DNA of 47,184 nucleotides from Planctomicrobium piriforme (GTDB taxonomy: Bacteria > Planctomycetota > Planctomycetia > Pirellulales > UBA1268), in assembly GCA_945869735.1 (NCBI GenBank), contig CAMBPQ010000019.1:1-47184 (forward strand). Reading direction: 5' to 3'. The position numbers and the translations under genes are program-made. A model generated the notes under the pieces. The model searched no databases. It saw only the letters and a list, made by a program, of their open reading frames with translations, and had not been told where the DNA came from. Below, piece after piece: positions 28,674 to 36,743 of this stretch (within the stretch, counting starts at the first letter, position 1; each line of letters starts with the position of its first letter).

Positions 28674-29275
28674 TGACACGCCACTGCACCACGGTCGTCG
28701 CGCTGGCCATGGTTGCCATGGTTGCCATGATCACGACATGTTTGGTCCGTGCCGACCCGCCCGTCGCGCCTGGTCCGGAGAGCGTGCAGATCGACGCCTC
28801 GGTCACGCCGGCTGCGCTCGTCACTGGCCTGGAGAGGGCGGCGGATGATGCGCGGCCCGGCTCCGTGTCGCTTGGACCTGCCGCCGGCACCGCCGCTTCG
28901 CCGCCGCGGTCGACCCGCCCGCTGCCCGACTGGAAACTGCTGGCGGCGATGGGGGCGGCGTTTGCCGCTCTGGCGGGCTACCGCCTGTTTTCGACCCGCC
29001 GGGGAGCGACCCTGCCGTCGGATGTGTTTGAGGTGCTCGGCGAAGCCCCGCTCGGTGGGCAACAATCGGTCCGAGTCGTTCGCTTCGGGCCGCGGACGCT
29101 GCTCGTCGGCGTGTCGGCCGCGGGCTGCCAGACGCTCGCGGAGCTCACCGATCCGCAGGCCACTGACCGCATCGCGGCTGCCTGTCGGGGCACACGCGTC
29201 CGCACCCAATCCAGCGGCGCCGCACGCGGTCAGACTCACGGCGCCGGGCCTTCGGCCGCGGAGGCCCGCGCGTGA
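28673..29275 (+). CDS. fliO: FliO-like export apparatus assembly protein
   Basis: FliO helps assemble the FliP ring. This 200-residue protein has a signal-like helix (about 9-28), a Pro/Ala-rich linker, a membrane helix (LLAAMGAAFAALAGYRLF, near 84-103), and a conserved cytoplasmic domain FEVLGEAPLGGQQSVRVVRF followed by GPRTLLVGVSAAG, the FliO core. The position directly before fliP, with a GTGA overlap, supports the call. The leader contains a repeated ATGGTTGCC triplet encoding Met-Val-Ala. Confidence 0.8.
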   Translation: MTRHCTTVVALAMVAMVAMITTCLVRADPPVAPGPESVQIDASVTPAALVTGLERAADDARPGSVSLGPAAGTAASPPRSTRPLPDWKLLAAMGAAFAALAGYRLFSTRRGATLPSDVFEVLGEAPLGGQQSVRVVRFGPRTLLVGVSAAGCQTLAELTDPQATDRIAAACRGTRVRTQSSGAARGQTHGAGPSAAEARA

Positions 29276-30150
29276 CCACCACCTCCTCGGCGATCCGGCG
29301 TCTCCTCGGCCTCGTGCTGGCCGTGGCTGCGGCGCTCTCTTCTGTGACCCTCACGGCGCTGGGGGAGGAGCCCGCGGGCGATATCCCGCGTGCCATCGCG
29401 CCGGGTGACGTTGCCGACGCGATCGCGACGGCTGCGGCGCCGGCGGCCCGATCGGCGGATGACGGCGGCTGGCTCGACCTGCTCCGGGGCAAGCGACTGG
29501 ATGCGGTGCTGCCATCGGCGGTGATGTTCGGCGTCATTAGCCTGGCGCCAGCCGTGCTCCTGATGACTACCTGCTTCGTACGGATGTCGGTGGTGCTCTC
29601 GCTCCTCCGGCAGGGGCTGGGCGCTCCGCAGATTCCGTCGAACCAGATCGTGGCGTCGCTCGCGATCTTCCTGTCGGCGATGGTGATGTGGCCCGTCTGG
29701 ACGCAGGCCTGGCGCGACGGCATGGAGCCCTATCGCCAGGGCACGCTCACTGCCACCGAGGCCTTCGACAAGGGCTCACTCCCCGTTCGCCGCTGGATGG
29801 CCGGTCAGATCGAGCAGGCCGGCAACCGTGACACGATGCTGCTCTTTCTCGCACGCCATCCCGCCGGTCCGAAACAGGCCGCGACCTACGACGACGTGCC
29901 GGTCGAGGCGCTCCTGCCGGCCTTCCTCGTCAGCGAACTGGAGACGGCGTTTGCGATCGGCTTCCGGATGCTGCTGCCGTTCCTTGTGCTCGACATCCTG
30001 GTGGCCACGCTCGTGGTCTCGACGGGGCTTGTAATGCTGCCGCCGTCGCTGGTGTCGCTGCCGCTCAAGCTGCTGGTGTTCGTGGCCGCGGACGGCTGGT
30101 CGCTGGTGGTGAGGTCGCTGCTCGACAGCGTGCGGACCCTGCCGTCGTGA
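29272..30150 (+). CDS. fliP: Type III export gate protein FliP
   Basis: FliP forms the core of the FliPQR export gate. A signal peptide (about 1-31) and a linker precede four hydrophobic segments. The family motifs are clear: VLLMTTCFVRMSVVLSLLRQ, QIPSNQIVASLAIFLSAMVM, and TAFAIGFRMLLPFLVLDI with VMLPPSLVSLPLKLLVFV. At 292 residues it is somewhat longer than E. coli FliP, mainly at the N-terminus. Start is GTG 29272, overlapping the fliO-like stop. Confidence 0.96.
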   Translation: MTTTSSAIRRLLGLVLAVAAALSSVTLTALGEEPAGDIPRAIAPGDVADAIATAAAPAARSADDGGWLDLLRGKRLDAVLPSAVMFGVISLAPAVLLMTTCFVRMSVVLSLLRQGLGAPQIPSNQIVASLAIFLSAMVMWPVWTQAWRDGMEPYRQGTLTATEAFDKGSLPVRRWMAGQIEQAGNRDTMLLFLARHPAGPKQAATYDDVPVEALLPAFLVSELETAFAIGFRMLLPFLVLDILVATLVVSTGLVMLPPSLVSLPLKLLVFVAADGWSLVVRSLLDSVRTLPS

Positions 30151-30175
30151 GCAGGGCCGCGGGAGAGAATCATCG

Positions 30176-30430
30176 ATGACCGAACAACAACTGGTCGAAC
30201 TCGTGAGGCAGGCTCTGGTCGCCGGGCTGGTCGTGGTCGCGCCGGTCCTGCTGGCCGGCCTCGCGGTGGGCGTGATCATGGGGCTGGTGCAGGCGGCCAG
30301 CGGCGTGCACGAGCCAATCGTCGGATTCGTCCCGAAGTTCGCGGTGATGGCGGTGATGGTGCTTGTCTCGCTGCCGTGGATGGTCGAGCGGCTCGCCAGC
30401 GTGTTTCGCGAGACGGTTGCCGGTCCGTGA
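30176..30430 (+). CDS. fliQ: Type III export gate protein FliQ
   Basis: An 84-residue, two-helix protein of the export gate. LVEVVRQAL-type start (QLVELVRQALVAGLVVVAP) and VGVIMGLVQAASGVHEPIVG followed by FVPKF match the FliQ pattern QAATQxNEQTLxFxPK. The gap to fliP is only 25 bases. Length and topology are normal. Confidence 0.95.
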   Translation: MTEQQLVELVRQALVAGLVVVAPVLLAGLAVGVIMGLVQAASGVHEPIVGFVPKFAVMAVMVLVSLPWMVERLASVFRETVAGP

Positions 30431-30470
30431 AAGACGGCGGCGGCAGCCCGCCCGCAGGCAGGAGCCCATG

Positions 30471-31268
30471 ATGGCCGCGACATGGTTGACAGAGGTTGCC
30501 TTCCCCGGCCCGATCGTGGCGGCGGGTGTGTTTGCGCGCATGGCCGCTGCGGTCGCAGTGGGCGGGGTGCCGATCGCAGTGGGTGTTGGCTTTCGCGTGC
30601 AGGCTGCGGTCGCAGTCGCGCTCACGCTGGCCGCCGTGCCGGCGGCAGGTGCCGTGATGCCCGCGACATCGCTGGACTCGCGGCCGCTGGTGTTGCTCGT
30701 GCTGGCGGAGGCGATCGTGGGCCTCGTCTTGGGCATGGCGGTGGCGACGGTGCTGGCGGCCGCGGGCTGGGCCGGTGGCATTCTCGGCAGCGCCACGGGC
30801 CTGTCGTGGTCTGATGACTTCACGCCGGAAGGCGATCCGCAGACGGCCGGCATGGCGCGGCTGGCCTGGTGGATGGGGCTGGCGGGATTCCTCGCCGCGG
30901 GCGGCCACCTCCATGTGGTGGCGGGGCTTGTCGACAGCGTGCGACTGCTCCCGATCGGCACGGCCTGCGGTGCCGACGGTCGCTGGAGCGCGAGTCTCGA
31001 GACGATTGCCACCACGATGCCGTCGGTAGCGATCTCGCTTGCCATTTCGCTGGCGGTGCCGGCGCTGGCGGCGGTGCTCGCCTTCCATCTCGTCGCCGCG
31101 ATCTGCGTGCGGACGGTCCAGTTCGACCCCGGCCAGGGAATCCTCCAAGCTGCCGCCTCGCTCGTGCTCTTGGCGGCAGTCTGCATCGGCACCGATTCCT
31201 GGATCGGTGGCTTCGCTGCGGTCGTGGAGGCGCCGCTCGAACGCTGCCTCCACGACGTCCGGCCCTAA
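30471..31268 (+). CDS. fliR: Type III export gate protein FliR
   Basis: A 265-residue protein with about six helices. The early segment VFARMAAAVAVGGVPI and the middle segment LVLAEAIVGLVLGMAVAT followed by WAGGILGSATGLSWSDDF correspond to the conserved FliR region (EllIGxxlG, then GqxiGxQxGLs). AGGAG lies at 30460-30464, making the second of two adjacent ATGs (30471) better spaced than the first (30468). FliR completes the FliP5Q4R1 gate in known systems. Confidence 0.92.
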   Translation: MAATWLTEVAFPGPIVAAGVFARMAAAVAVGGVPIAVGVGFRVQAAVAVALTLAAVPAAGAVMPATSLDSRPLVLLVLAEAIVGLVLGMAVATVLAAAGWAGGILGSATGLSWSDDFTPEGDPQTAGMARLAWWMGLAGFLAAGGHLHVVAGLVDSVRLLPIGTACGADGRWSASLETIATTMPSVAISLAISLAVPALAAVLAFHLVAAICVRTVQFDPGQGILQAAASLVLLAAVCIGTDSWIGGFAAVVEAPLERCLHDVRP

Positions 31269-31301
31269 TGATGCACCCTCTCACCTGCCCGGCCCGCACC
31301 C

Positions 31302-32045
31302 ATGTCTGATTCATCCGACCGCGTGATTCCCGCAACGCCCCGCCGACGCGAGGCCGCCCGCCGCCAGGGCGGGATGCCGACGGCCGCACTGCCAGCGTGG
31401 GTGGCCACGGCGGGCACGGCCGTTCTCCTTCTGCCAGCGTGGGCCGCCACGACGATGCCCGCCGCTGCCGAGATGCTCCGCGGCACGATCTCCGGCGCGG
31501 CGCGGGCCGCGCGGCACGGCGACGTGGCGCTGCCTGCCGTGATCGCGGTGGTGGTGCCCACCGTCGCTCTGGTGCTTGCCGCCGCGGCCGCCGGGATCGG
31601 CGTGCGGATCCTGCTCGATGGGTTTTCGTGGCAGCCGGCGCGGGCGCTGCCGATGCTCCGCCGGATCGATCCCTTGGCGGGATTGGCCCGGATCTTCTCG
31701 TTTCGCACGCTGACCACTGCCGTCGGCGCCGGCATCGGCCTCGCCGCGCTGGCGGCCGCCGCGGCCTGGTCGCTCCGGCCGCTGCTCGCCACCACGGCCA
31801 CCATGGCCGGGATCTCAGAGTCGACACTCGTGGCCGCCGTCGCCTGGCGATCCGCCGCCTGGCTCTTTGCCGCCGCCGCGATTGTGGCGGGGTGCCGGTG
31901 GGCGCTTGCCCGCCGTCGATTCGAACGGCAGATCTGCATGACGCCGCAGGAGTTTGCTGAGGAAGCCAGGAGCGCCCAGGCCGACCCGAAGATCAAACTG
32001 CTCCAGCGGCAGCGACCGCGTCAGCCCACCGCCGGCACAGCGTAG
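31302..32045 (+). CDS. flhB: FlhB-like export gate protein, lacking the C-terminal autocleavage domain
   Basis: The 247-residue protein starts with the FlhB-type ATPRRREAARRQGGMP and has four hydrophobic segments (about 29-49, 77-98, 135-160 and 175-200). The last part, RRRFERQICMTPQEFAEEAR followed by DPKIKL, matches the FlhB linker after helix 4. It then ends at QRQRPRQPTAGTA, before the NPTH autocleavage motif and the roughly 130-residue cytoplasmic domain that normally sets export specificity. I saw no NPTH-containing frame downstream. The 3' end overlaps the oppositely oriented sulfotransferase gene by 25 bases. Confidence 0.85.
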   Translation: MSDSSDRVIPATPRRREAARRQGGMPTAALPAWVATAGTAVLLLPAWAATTMPAAAEMLRGTISGAARAARHGDVALPAVIAVVVPTVALVLAAAAAGIGVRILLDGFSWQPARALPMLRRIDPLAGLARIFSFRTLTTAVGAGIGLAALAAAAAWSLRPLLATTATMAGISESTLVAAVAWRSAAWLFAAAAIVAGCRWALARRRFERQICMTPQEFAEEARSAQADPKIKLLQRQRPRQPTAGTA

Positions 32046-33241
32046 CCGTAGCGGTCGAGGAAGGGACGACAGCGGGTCGCGATCTCGGCCACGAGTCGCG
32101 GGTCGTGGCGGTAGGTATTGGTGCGATAGCGTTTCATCGTCGCCGCCTCCCGTTCGAGGGCGGGCCGCAGGCGGGCGAAGTCGCCGAGGTCGAGCCATTC
32201 ATAGCTCTGCTCCATCGCGGCCACCGGGTCCGCCACGAGGTCTTCGTAGCGGATCTCGTGGAGCCGCTCCGGGGCGAGGTGGGCGCGATCCCGCTCGAAG
32301 GCGGCGTGCATCTCCTCGAACGCGGCGAACACGTAGCGCTCGAGCGCCTCGCCACGGTCGACCTGCAGCGACTGCACATCGTGGAGCGACTTCCAGAGCC
32401 GCAGCGTCGAGGGAATCACGACGAACGGGTCGCGGACGACATGGAGGAAACGTGCCTCGGGAAACATCTCCGCGAGCACGCCGACCCGCGCGGTGTGGGG
32501 TGGGCTCTTGAGCACTGGCCGCCGTGGATCGCGAACGGCGAGCATGTTGAGGAAGCGGTGGAGGGCTCGTTTCCACCGGGCCAGTTCGGCGGGTGGCAGC
32601 CTGGTGAGGTCGAGCGCCTCCGGGTGATCGGGGCTCGTGACCGGAAACGCCATGCGGCGGTAGCAGGAGGGCGCACCGAGGTTCATCAGCGCAAACTCGT
32701 CCTCCTGCGGCCTGCTCCAGCCAGCGGCCACGTCGTCCATCGGCCGCTTCGCCGGGATCATCCACGACAGCGCCCGGGTGAGCACGTCTTCGGTGAGGAG
32801 GAAGTGGCCGGGGGCAAAGCATTCGTAGGTGTTTGGGCAGCAGAACCGGTCGTCGAGCATCGCCAGTTCGTGCATCATCGTGGTGCCACTCCGCCAATGG
32901 CCGATGATGAACAGCGGCGGCGGGGTGGCCGGACGGTCGCGGAGCCGGCGGCGGAACCGTGCGTCGGAGAGCAGACCCATCAGCGAGTTGAAGGCCGAAG
33001 CCATCGAGATCGTGGCCACGAGTCCCCACTTCGTGAACGACGCCCGGCAGCCGTGCCTCCGGACGAGGTCGAGCCACACGCCGGTCGGCATGCCGTGCCA
33101 GAACCTCGGGCTCCACCACGGATAGGCGTGGAACGTGTCCTTCGTAGGGGCGGGGGTGTTCGCCATCGATGCTGCCGCGTCTGGGTGTTCCGGAGTCGTC
33201 GTGGTCGCCGGGGCCCTGGTGTCGCGGCGGCTGGACATCAT
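32021..33241 (-). CDS. Sulfotransferase family protein
   Basis: Sulfotransferases move a sulfuryl group from PAPS to a hydroxyl or amine. The 5'-phosphosulfate loop is IIGHWRSGTTMMHELA (about 112-127) and the 3'-phosphate loop is FLHVVRDPFVVIPSTLRLW, giving both PAPS-binding motifs. The 406-residue length, a C-terminal LHEIRYEDLVADPVAAMEQ and the final YRTNTYRHDP region fit the Sulfotransfer family common in planctomycetes. The ATG at 33241 has GGGAGT upstream; an open frame extends further but is Arg/Pro-rich noise. Substrate unknown. It follows the thioredoxin-like lipoprotein gene by 16 bases. Confidence 0.88.
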   Translation of the reverse strand: MMSSRRDTRAPATTTTPEHPDAAASMANTPAPTKDTFHAYPWWSPRFWHGMPTGVWLDLVRRHGCRASFTKWGLVATISMASAFNSLMGLLSDARFRRRLRDRPATPPPLFIIGHWRSGTTMMHELAMLDDRFCCPNTYECFAPGHFLLTEDVLTRALSWMIPAKRPMDDVAAGWSRPQEDEFALMNLGAPSCYRRMAFPVTSPDHPEALDLTRLPPAELARWKRALHRFLNMLAVRDPRRPVLKSPPHTARVGVLAEMFPEARFLHVVRDPFVVIPSTLRLWKSLHDVQSLQVDRGEALERYVFAAFEEMHAAFERDRAHLAPERLHEIRYEDLVADPVAAMEQSYEWLDLGDFARLRPALEREAATMKRYRTNTYRHDPRLVAEIATRCRPFLDRYGYAVPAVG

Positions 33242-33257
33242 GGTAGCCGACTCCCGT

Positions 33258-33833
33258 TTATCGTACGGGGGCGGCGGTGCCGGCGGCCATCCGGCCCGGG
33301 CGATGTGGCGAGGTCGGCGTGGCCAGCACGTCGCCCATCGCGGTGGCAAGGTTGGAGGCGGCCGATGATCCGGTGGCTCGAAACCGCTCCGTGCGGCCCG
33401 CGTCGAGGAGGATCACCGTCGGAAACGCCCGCACGTCGAAAGTGCGGCAGGCAGTCTGATGGCGGTCGGCGTCGACGGCCACGCAGACGAATCGCCGCGA
33501 GAGCTCCACGACCCGCGGGTCGGCGACTGCCGCCTGACCGAGTTCTCCGCTCCAGCGGCACCAGGCCGCGCGAAACAAGACGAGCATCGGTAGGCCCGCA
33601 TCGGCCGCCCGCCGAGTGCCGGCGTCGAACCCCTCGACATATTCAATGACGGCCGCGCGGGTGGGCGTCGTCGGTGGTCCAGCGATCAGTCCCGCACCAC
33701 CGGAGCCCGCGGCCACCGACGACCACCACCGCGTCTCCGCGCCATCCACCGCCTGCTCGTCGCGCACGCTGCAGCCGGTCGCCAGCGCGGCGGAGACGAG
33801 CGTGAAGACGGCGAGGACACGGATCGCGGACAA
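33258..33833 (-). CDS. Thioredoxin-like lipoprotein with single active-site cysteine
   Basis: A 191-residue protein with a lipobox (AALATGCSV) and a thioredoxin fold: LPMLVLFRAAWCRWSGEL, then FVCVAVDADRHQTACRTFDV and the cis-proline segment RAFPTVILLD. The active site reads WCRWS rather than WCxxC, so it cannot form the usual disulfide; it might act as an isomerase-like, peroxidatic or binding protein. It is the promoter-proximal gene of a two-gene minus-strand unit with the sulfotransferase. Confidence 0.83.
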   Translation of the reverse strand: MSAIRVLAVFTLVSAALATGCSVRDEQAVDGAETRWWSSVAAGSGGAGLIAGPPTTPTRAAVIEYVEGFDAGTRRAADAGLPMLVLFRAAWCRWSGELGQAAVADPRVVELSRRFVCVAVDADRHQTACRTFDVRAFPTVILLDAGRTERFRATGSSAASNLATAMGDVLATPTSPHRPGRMAAGTAAPVR

Positions 33834-34007
33834 GGGTTCTCTCCCGGGGAAAGCGGGTAAGTAGGGGGCCGTCGCTCCTATGCCAAGTCAGGTTGGCGGA
33901 ATCCTGGCAAACCCGGCAGTCCGCGGCGACGGGGAGGCCCGCGAGACCGCATCTGCCTTTGGTGAAGCGTCGAGAGGGCACCTTGGAGAAAGGAGGCGAG
34001 GGGGTCG

Positions 34008-34063
34008 GCGACGAGACTTTTGCCGCCCCCGAGCCGGCGTTCCACGGAAGTCGAATGCGCTCC
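34008..34063. repeat. Dispersed repeat, copy 1
   Basis: The first 31 bases, starting GCGACGAGACTTTTGCCGCC, are identical to those at 38418-38448. After about 12 divergent bases the two copies share TCGRATGCGCTC. It lies in the non-coding gap 33834-34127, which otherwise shows no gene. Translated short frames across such copies look like spurious proteins. Confidence 0.85.
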
Positions 34064-34127
34064 AAACACCCTGTCTCTGAGAGCCGCTGACCGCTACCTT
34101 CGCTCCGGCCTCCGGACGCTCTTGCGC

Positions 34128-34949
34128 GTGAACACGCCGTCTTCCACCGCCGCGCTGCTCGTCGGCGTCGCGACCCTCGTCGCGTCGTGCGGCCCAGGGT
34201 GCAGGCTCGTTCAGCGGCGCGACCCTGTGCCACCCGAGGTGGCCGAGGCCCGCAGGCTTTGCAACGAGGGGCTTTCCGCCGCCGACCGCAGCGACCTGGT
34301 GCGGGCGGAGGGACTGCTCGAACGTGCCGTGAAGAGTTGCCCGCTCGACATCGATGCCCGGCGTCACTACGCAGAGGTACTCTGGAAGCGGGGCGAACGG
34401 CTCGAGGCGGTGACTCAGGTTGCCGAGGCGCTGAAGATCTCGCCGGGCGATGCGTCGCTGTGCGTCGAAGGGGGCGGCATGTACCTCGACATGGGACTGT
34501 TCGACGACGCGGAGCGGCTCGCCCGCGAAGCCGTCCGTGTGGTACCGGGTTCTGCTGAGGCCTGGCACCTCCGCGGCGAGGTGTCGCTCGCCCGTGGCCA
34601 GCCAACCCCCGCGCTCGCCGACTTCCATCGAGCGTTGGCCATCGATTCCGATCACCGCGGTGCGCTGCTCGACGCGGCGGAGGCCTACCGGCGGCTCAAT
34701 CAGCCCCAGCGAGCGCTGTCGACCTTGGCCATACTCGGTGAGACGTATGGTCCCAACCAGACGCCGGCAAACGTGCTCGTGATGGAGGCCCACGCCCAGG
34801 AGGCCCTCGGCCGTCCGGAGGACGCGATCGACAGTTACCGGATGGCGATCGCGCGGGGCGAAGCATCTCCCGACGCGGCGACTCGCCTCGCCGCGCTGGA
34901 AGGAGATGTCACAACGGCCGCCCGACCGGCGGGTACCACCCGGCAGTAG
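34128..34949 (+). CDS. TPR-repeat lipoprotein
   Basis: About 273 residues from the GTG at 34128, which gives a clean lipoprotein signal (LVGVATLVASCGPGC). The rest is a solenoid of tetratricopeptide repeats: LLERAVKSCPLDIDARRHYA, then repeated units with the ALxIxPxxxxA pattern, up to AIDSYRMAIARGEASPDAAT near the C-terminus. TPR lipoproteins act as scaffolds at the envelope; the partner is unknown. It is convergent with the ABC permease gene, with only three bases between their ends. Confidence 0.85.
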   Translation: MNTPSSTAALLVGVATLVASCGPGCRLVQRRDPVPPEVAEARRLCNEGLSAADRSDLVRAEGLLERAVKSCPLDIDARRHYAEVLWKRGERLEAVTQVAEALKISPGDASLCVEGGGMYLDMGLFDDAERLAREAVRVVPGSAEAWHLRGEVSLARGQPTPALADFHRALAIDSDHRGALLDAAEAYRRLNQPQRALSTLAILGETYGPNQTPANVLVMEAHAQEALGRPEDAIDSYRMAIARGEASPDAATRLAALEGDVTTAARPAGTTRQ

Positions 34950-34952
34950 CGT

Positions 34953-36626
34953 TCACTCGCCCGTCGTCGTGCGGCCGGTGAGCAGGTCGAAGGCGGCGAT
35001 CGCCGGCACCAGCAGCGCCAGCGTGCCGAAGCCGTAGGCCACGAGCACCGTGAGAAACACCTGCAGGCTGCTGCCCTGAAGGAAACCCGTGATGGCCACG
35101 AACGTGAGCGATGGCAGCAGGGCCGACGTCCAGCCGATGGCGGGCGAGGGATTGCGGGCGGAGAGCGCCGCATAGAGTCCGACGGCCCCACCGACGATCG
35201 CGGCCAGGAACGGGGCGAGCTGTAATTCGAAACTGCCGCCGAAGGCGACCATGATCCGCATCGCGGTGGCCACGCCCACGGCGAGGAAGGCGACGATCCC
35301 CAGGGCGACGGCGATGGCGCGGCGGGAGGTCGGGTGTGACAGGCCGGCATAGACGCCAAGCACCGCCACAAAGAACGTGAGCACGGCGAGCCCGACAACG
35401 AGGTAGCTGCCGTACTCCGGCGTGGCGAGGCCCAGAGGCACAAGCGCTCCACAGAGCACAAGCGGCAGGACGACCATGTCGGCCGCCGATGCGAGCACGC
35501 CCAGCAGCTTGCCCCAGACAAACTCCCGCGGCTCGAGATCGCTGACCAGCAGGAGATCGAAGGTGCCGCGGTCCTTCTCGGAGGTGATGCTCGTCACGGC
35601 GAGTGCCGCGACGGCCAGCAGGCTCGCCAAGACCATCGGCACGATCGCTACGGCGATGGCGAGTCGGTCGGGTCGCGTGGCCCGCGCCTGCGCCACGACG
35701 CCGGCGACGGCCGCGGCGAAGAGCACGAGCCACGCAATCCGCACAGCGATGATCGCGCGGCCGTGGGCCCGCGTGCGAATCTCCCGCCAGAGCACAGGAT
35801 TGCTCCACACCTCCCGCGCGGGCCCGCGGCCGCCGGCCGCGAGATTTCCGGCCACGCTCGGCCGCAGCTGCTCGACGGTGTTCCAGCGGCGGGCCCGTGC
35901 GATCGCCCAGCCGCTCGAGACGACGATCATGCCGCCGCAGAGGCCGAGGAAAGGAAGGAGCATCTGGCCGCCACTGGGCGCGAGCGCGGCAAACAGGCTC
36001 CTGGCCGGCGAGATGGCGGCGGCCGCGGCCGGGCCCCAGGCCGTGGCGGCCGCCTCGCCCAGAGCTAGCCAGGCCACGAGCGCAAAAGCGGTGATGGCCA
36101 GCGACTGAAATGGGGTGTCGCGCCACAGCGCTACCGCGTTGGCGATGCTCGCCGCCGTGGCGGCCGCCGCTGCGGTGACGAGAAACAGGCGTGCGATCTG
36201 GATCGCGGTTACACCACCGAAGGTGGCCGCGAGGGCGAAGACGGGCACGGCCGCCACGAGCAAGAGGCCGACCCGCAGCAGGCTGCCAGACAGTTTTCCG
36301 AGCACGAGTTGGGCGTCATCGAGCCGGCTGACAAGGAGCAGTTCCAGGGTGCGACGGTCCTTCTCGACGCCCACGGCCACCACGCTGGTGAGGGCTGCGG
36401 CAAACATCGCGAGCACGAGTTGCAGGGGTGCCAGAATCCGCATCAGCGTGCCGCCGAAGCGGGCCGTGTCACCGACGGTCGCGATCGTCTGGGTGCCGGT
36501 GACCACCAGCCAGCACGTGGCCACGATGCCCAGCAGGGTACCGGCGTACACGCCACGGGTGGCGTAAAGCGCCCTCGTGCGGGGCGCGATCAGCACTTCC
36601 CGCTCGCAGACCGCGCCAAGAAGCAT
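34953..36626 (-). CDS. ABC-2-type transporter permease, two fused homologous halves
   Basis: A 557-residue membrane protein with about 12 helices. Two halves look homologous: VEKDRRTLELLLVSRLDDAQ with LVLGKLSG in the first, and SEKDRGTFDLLLVSDLEPRE with FVWGKLLG in the second. The EKDRxTxxLLLxSxL motif is the cytoplasmic coupling segment of ABC-2 permeases, so one polypeptide probably makes a full permease dimer. No ATP-binding subunit is in the window, so the partner must lie elsewhere. Its start is divergent from the secreted TPR gene. Confidence 0.87.
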   Translation of the reverse strand: MLLGAVCEREVLIAPRTRALYATRGVYAGTLLGIVATCWLVVTGTQTIATVGDTARFGGTLMRILAPLQLVLAMFAAALTSVVAVGVEKDRRTLELLLVSRLDDAQLVLGKLSGSLLRVGLLLVAAVPVFALAATFGGVTAIQIARLFLVTAAAAATAASIANAVALWRDTPFQSLAITAFALVAWLALGEAAATAWGPAAAAAISPARSLFAALAPSGGQMLLPFLGLCGGMIVVSSGWAIARARRWNTVEQLRPSVAGNLAAGGRGPAREVWSNPVLWREIRTRAHGRAIIAVRIAWLVLFAAAVAGVVAQARATRPDRLAIAVAIVPMVLASLLAVAALAVTSITSEKDRGTFDLLLVSDLEPREFVWGKLLGVLASAADMVVLPLVLCGALVPLGLATPEYGSYLVVGLAVLTFFVAVLGVYAGLSHPTSRRAIAVALGIVAFLAVGVATAMRIMVAFGGSFELQLAPFLAAIVGGAVGLYAALSARNPSPAIGWTSALLPSLTFVAITGFLQGSSLQVFLTVLVAYGFGTLALLVPAIAAFDLLTGRTTTGE

Positions 36627-36659
36627 GTGGTTCCCAGCCCGTACGGCCGGCCCATGGAA

Positions 36660-36678
36660 ATCCCTGCCATCCAGGGAT
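36660..36678. promoter_or_regulatory. Inverted repeat in the divergent ABC permease/TPR gap
   Basis: ATCCCTG and CAGGGAT are perfect 7-base arms around CCATC, in the 117-base gap between the divergently transcribed permease and TPR genes. It could be a shared operator. No clear promoter hexamers were recognised next to it. Confidence 0.3.
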
Positions 36679-36743
36679 AGAGTATCGCAATCACGGGGCC
36701 ATGGGGTTTGCCCCCGAAAAACTTCTCCGAGGAGTGCCTGAGC

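Noticed and set aside
27084-32045. A type III injectisome
   Set aside because: No secretin, needle, translocon or SctV-type gene is present, and FliF/FliP/FliR resemble the flagellar branch.
32046-32511. Possible frameshifted FlhB C-terminus downstream of the stop
   Set aside because: No plus-strand frame there shows NPTH or other FlhB C-domain motifs; the region codes for the sulfotransferase on the other strand.
34909-36126. A second long minus-strand frame inside the ABC permease gene
   Set aside because: The other frame encodes hydrophobic helices and duplicated ABC-2 motifs; this one is Arg-rich without structure.
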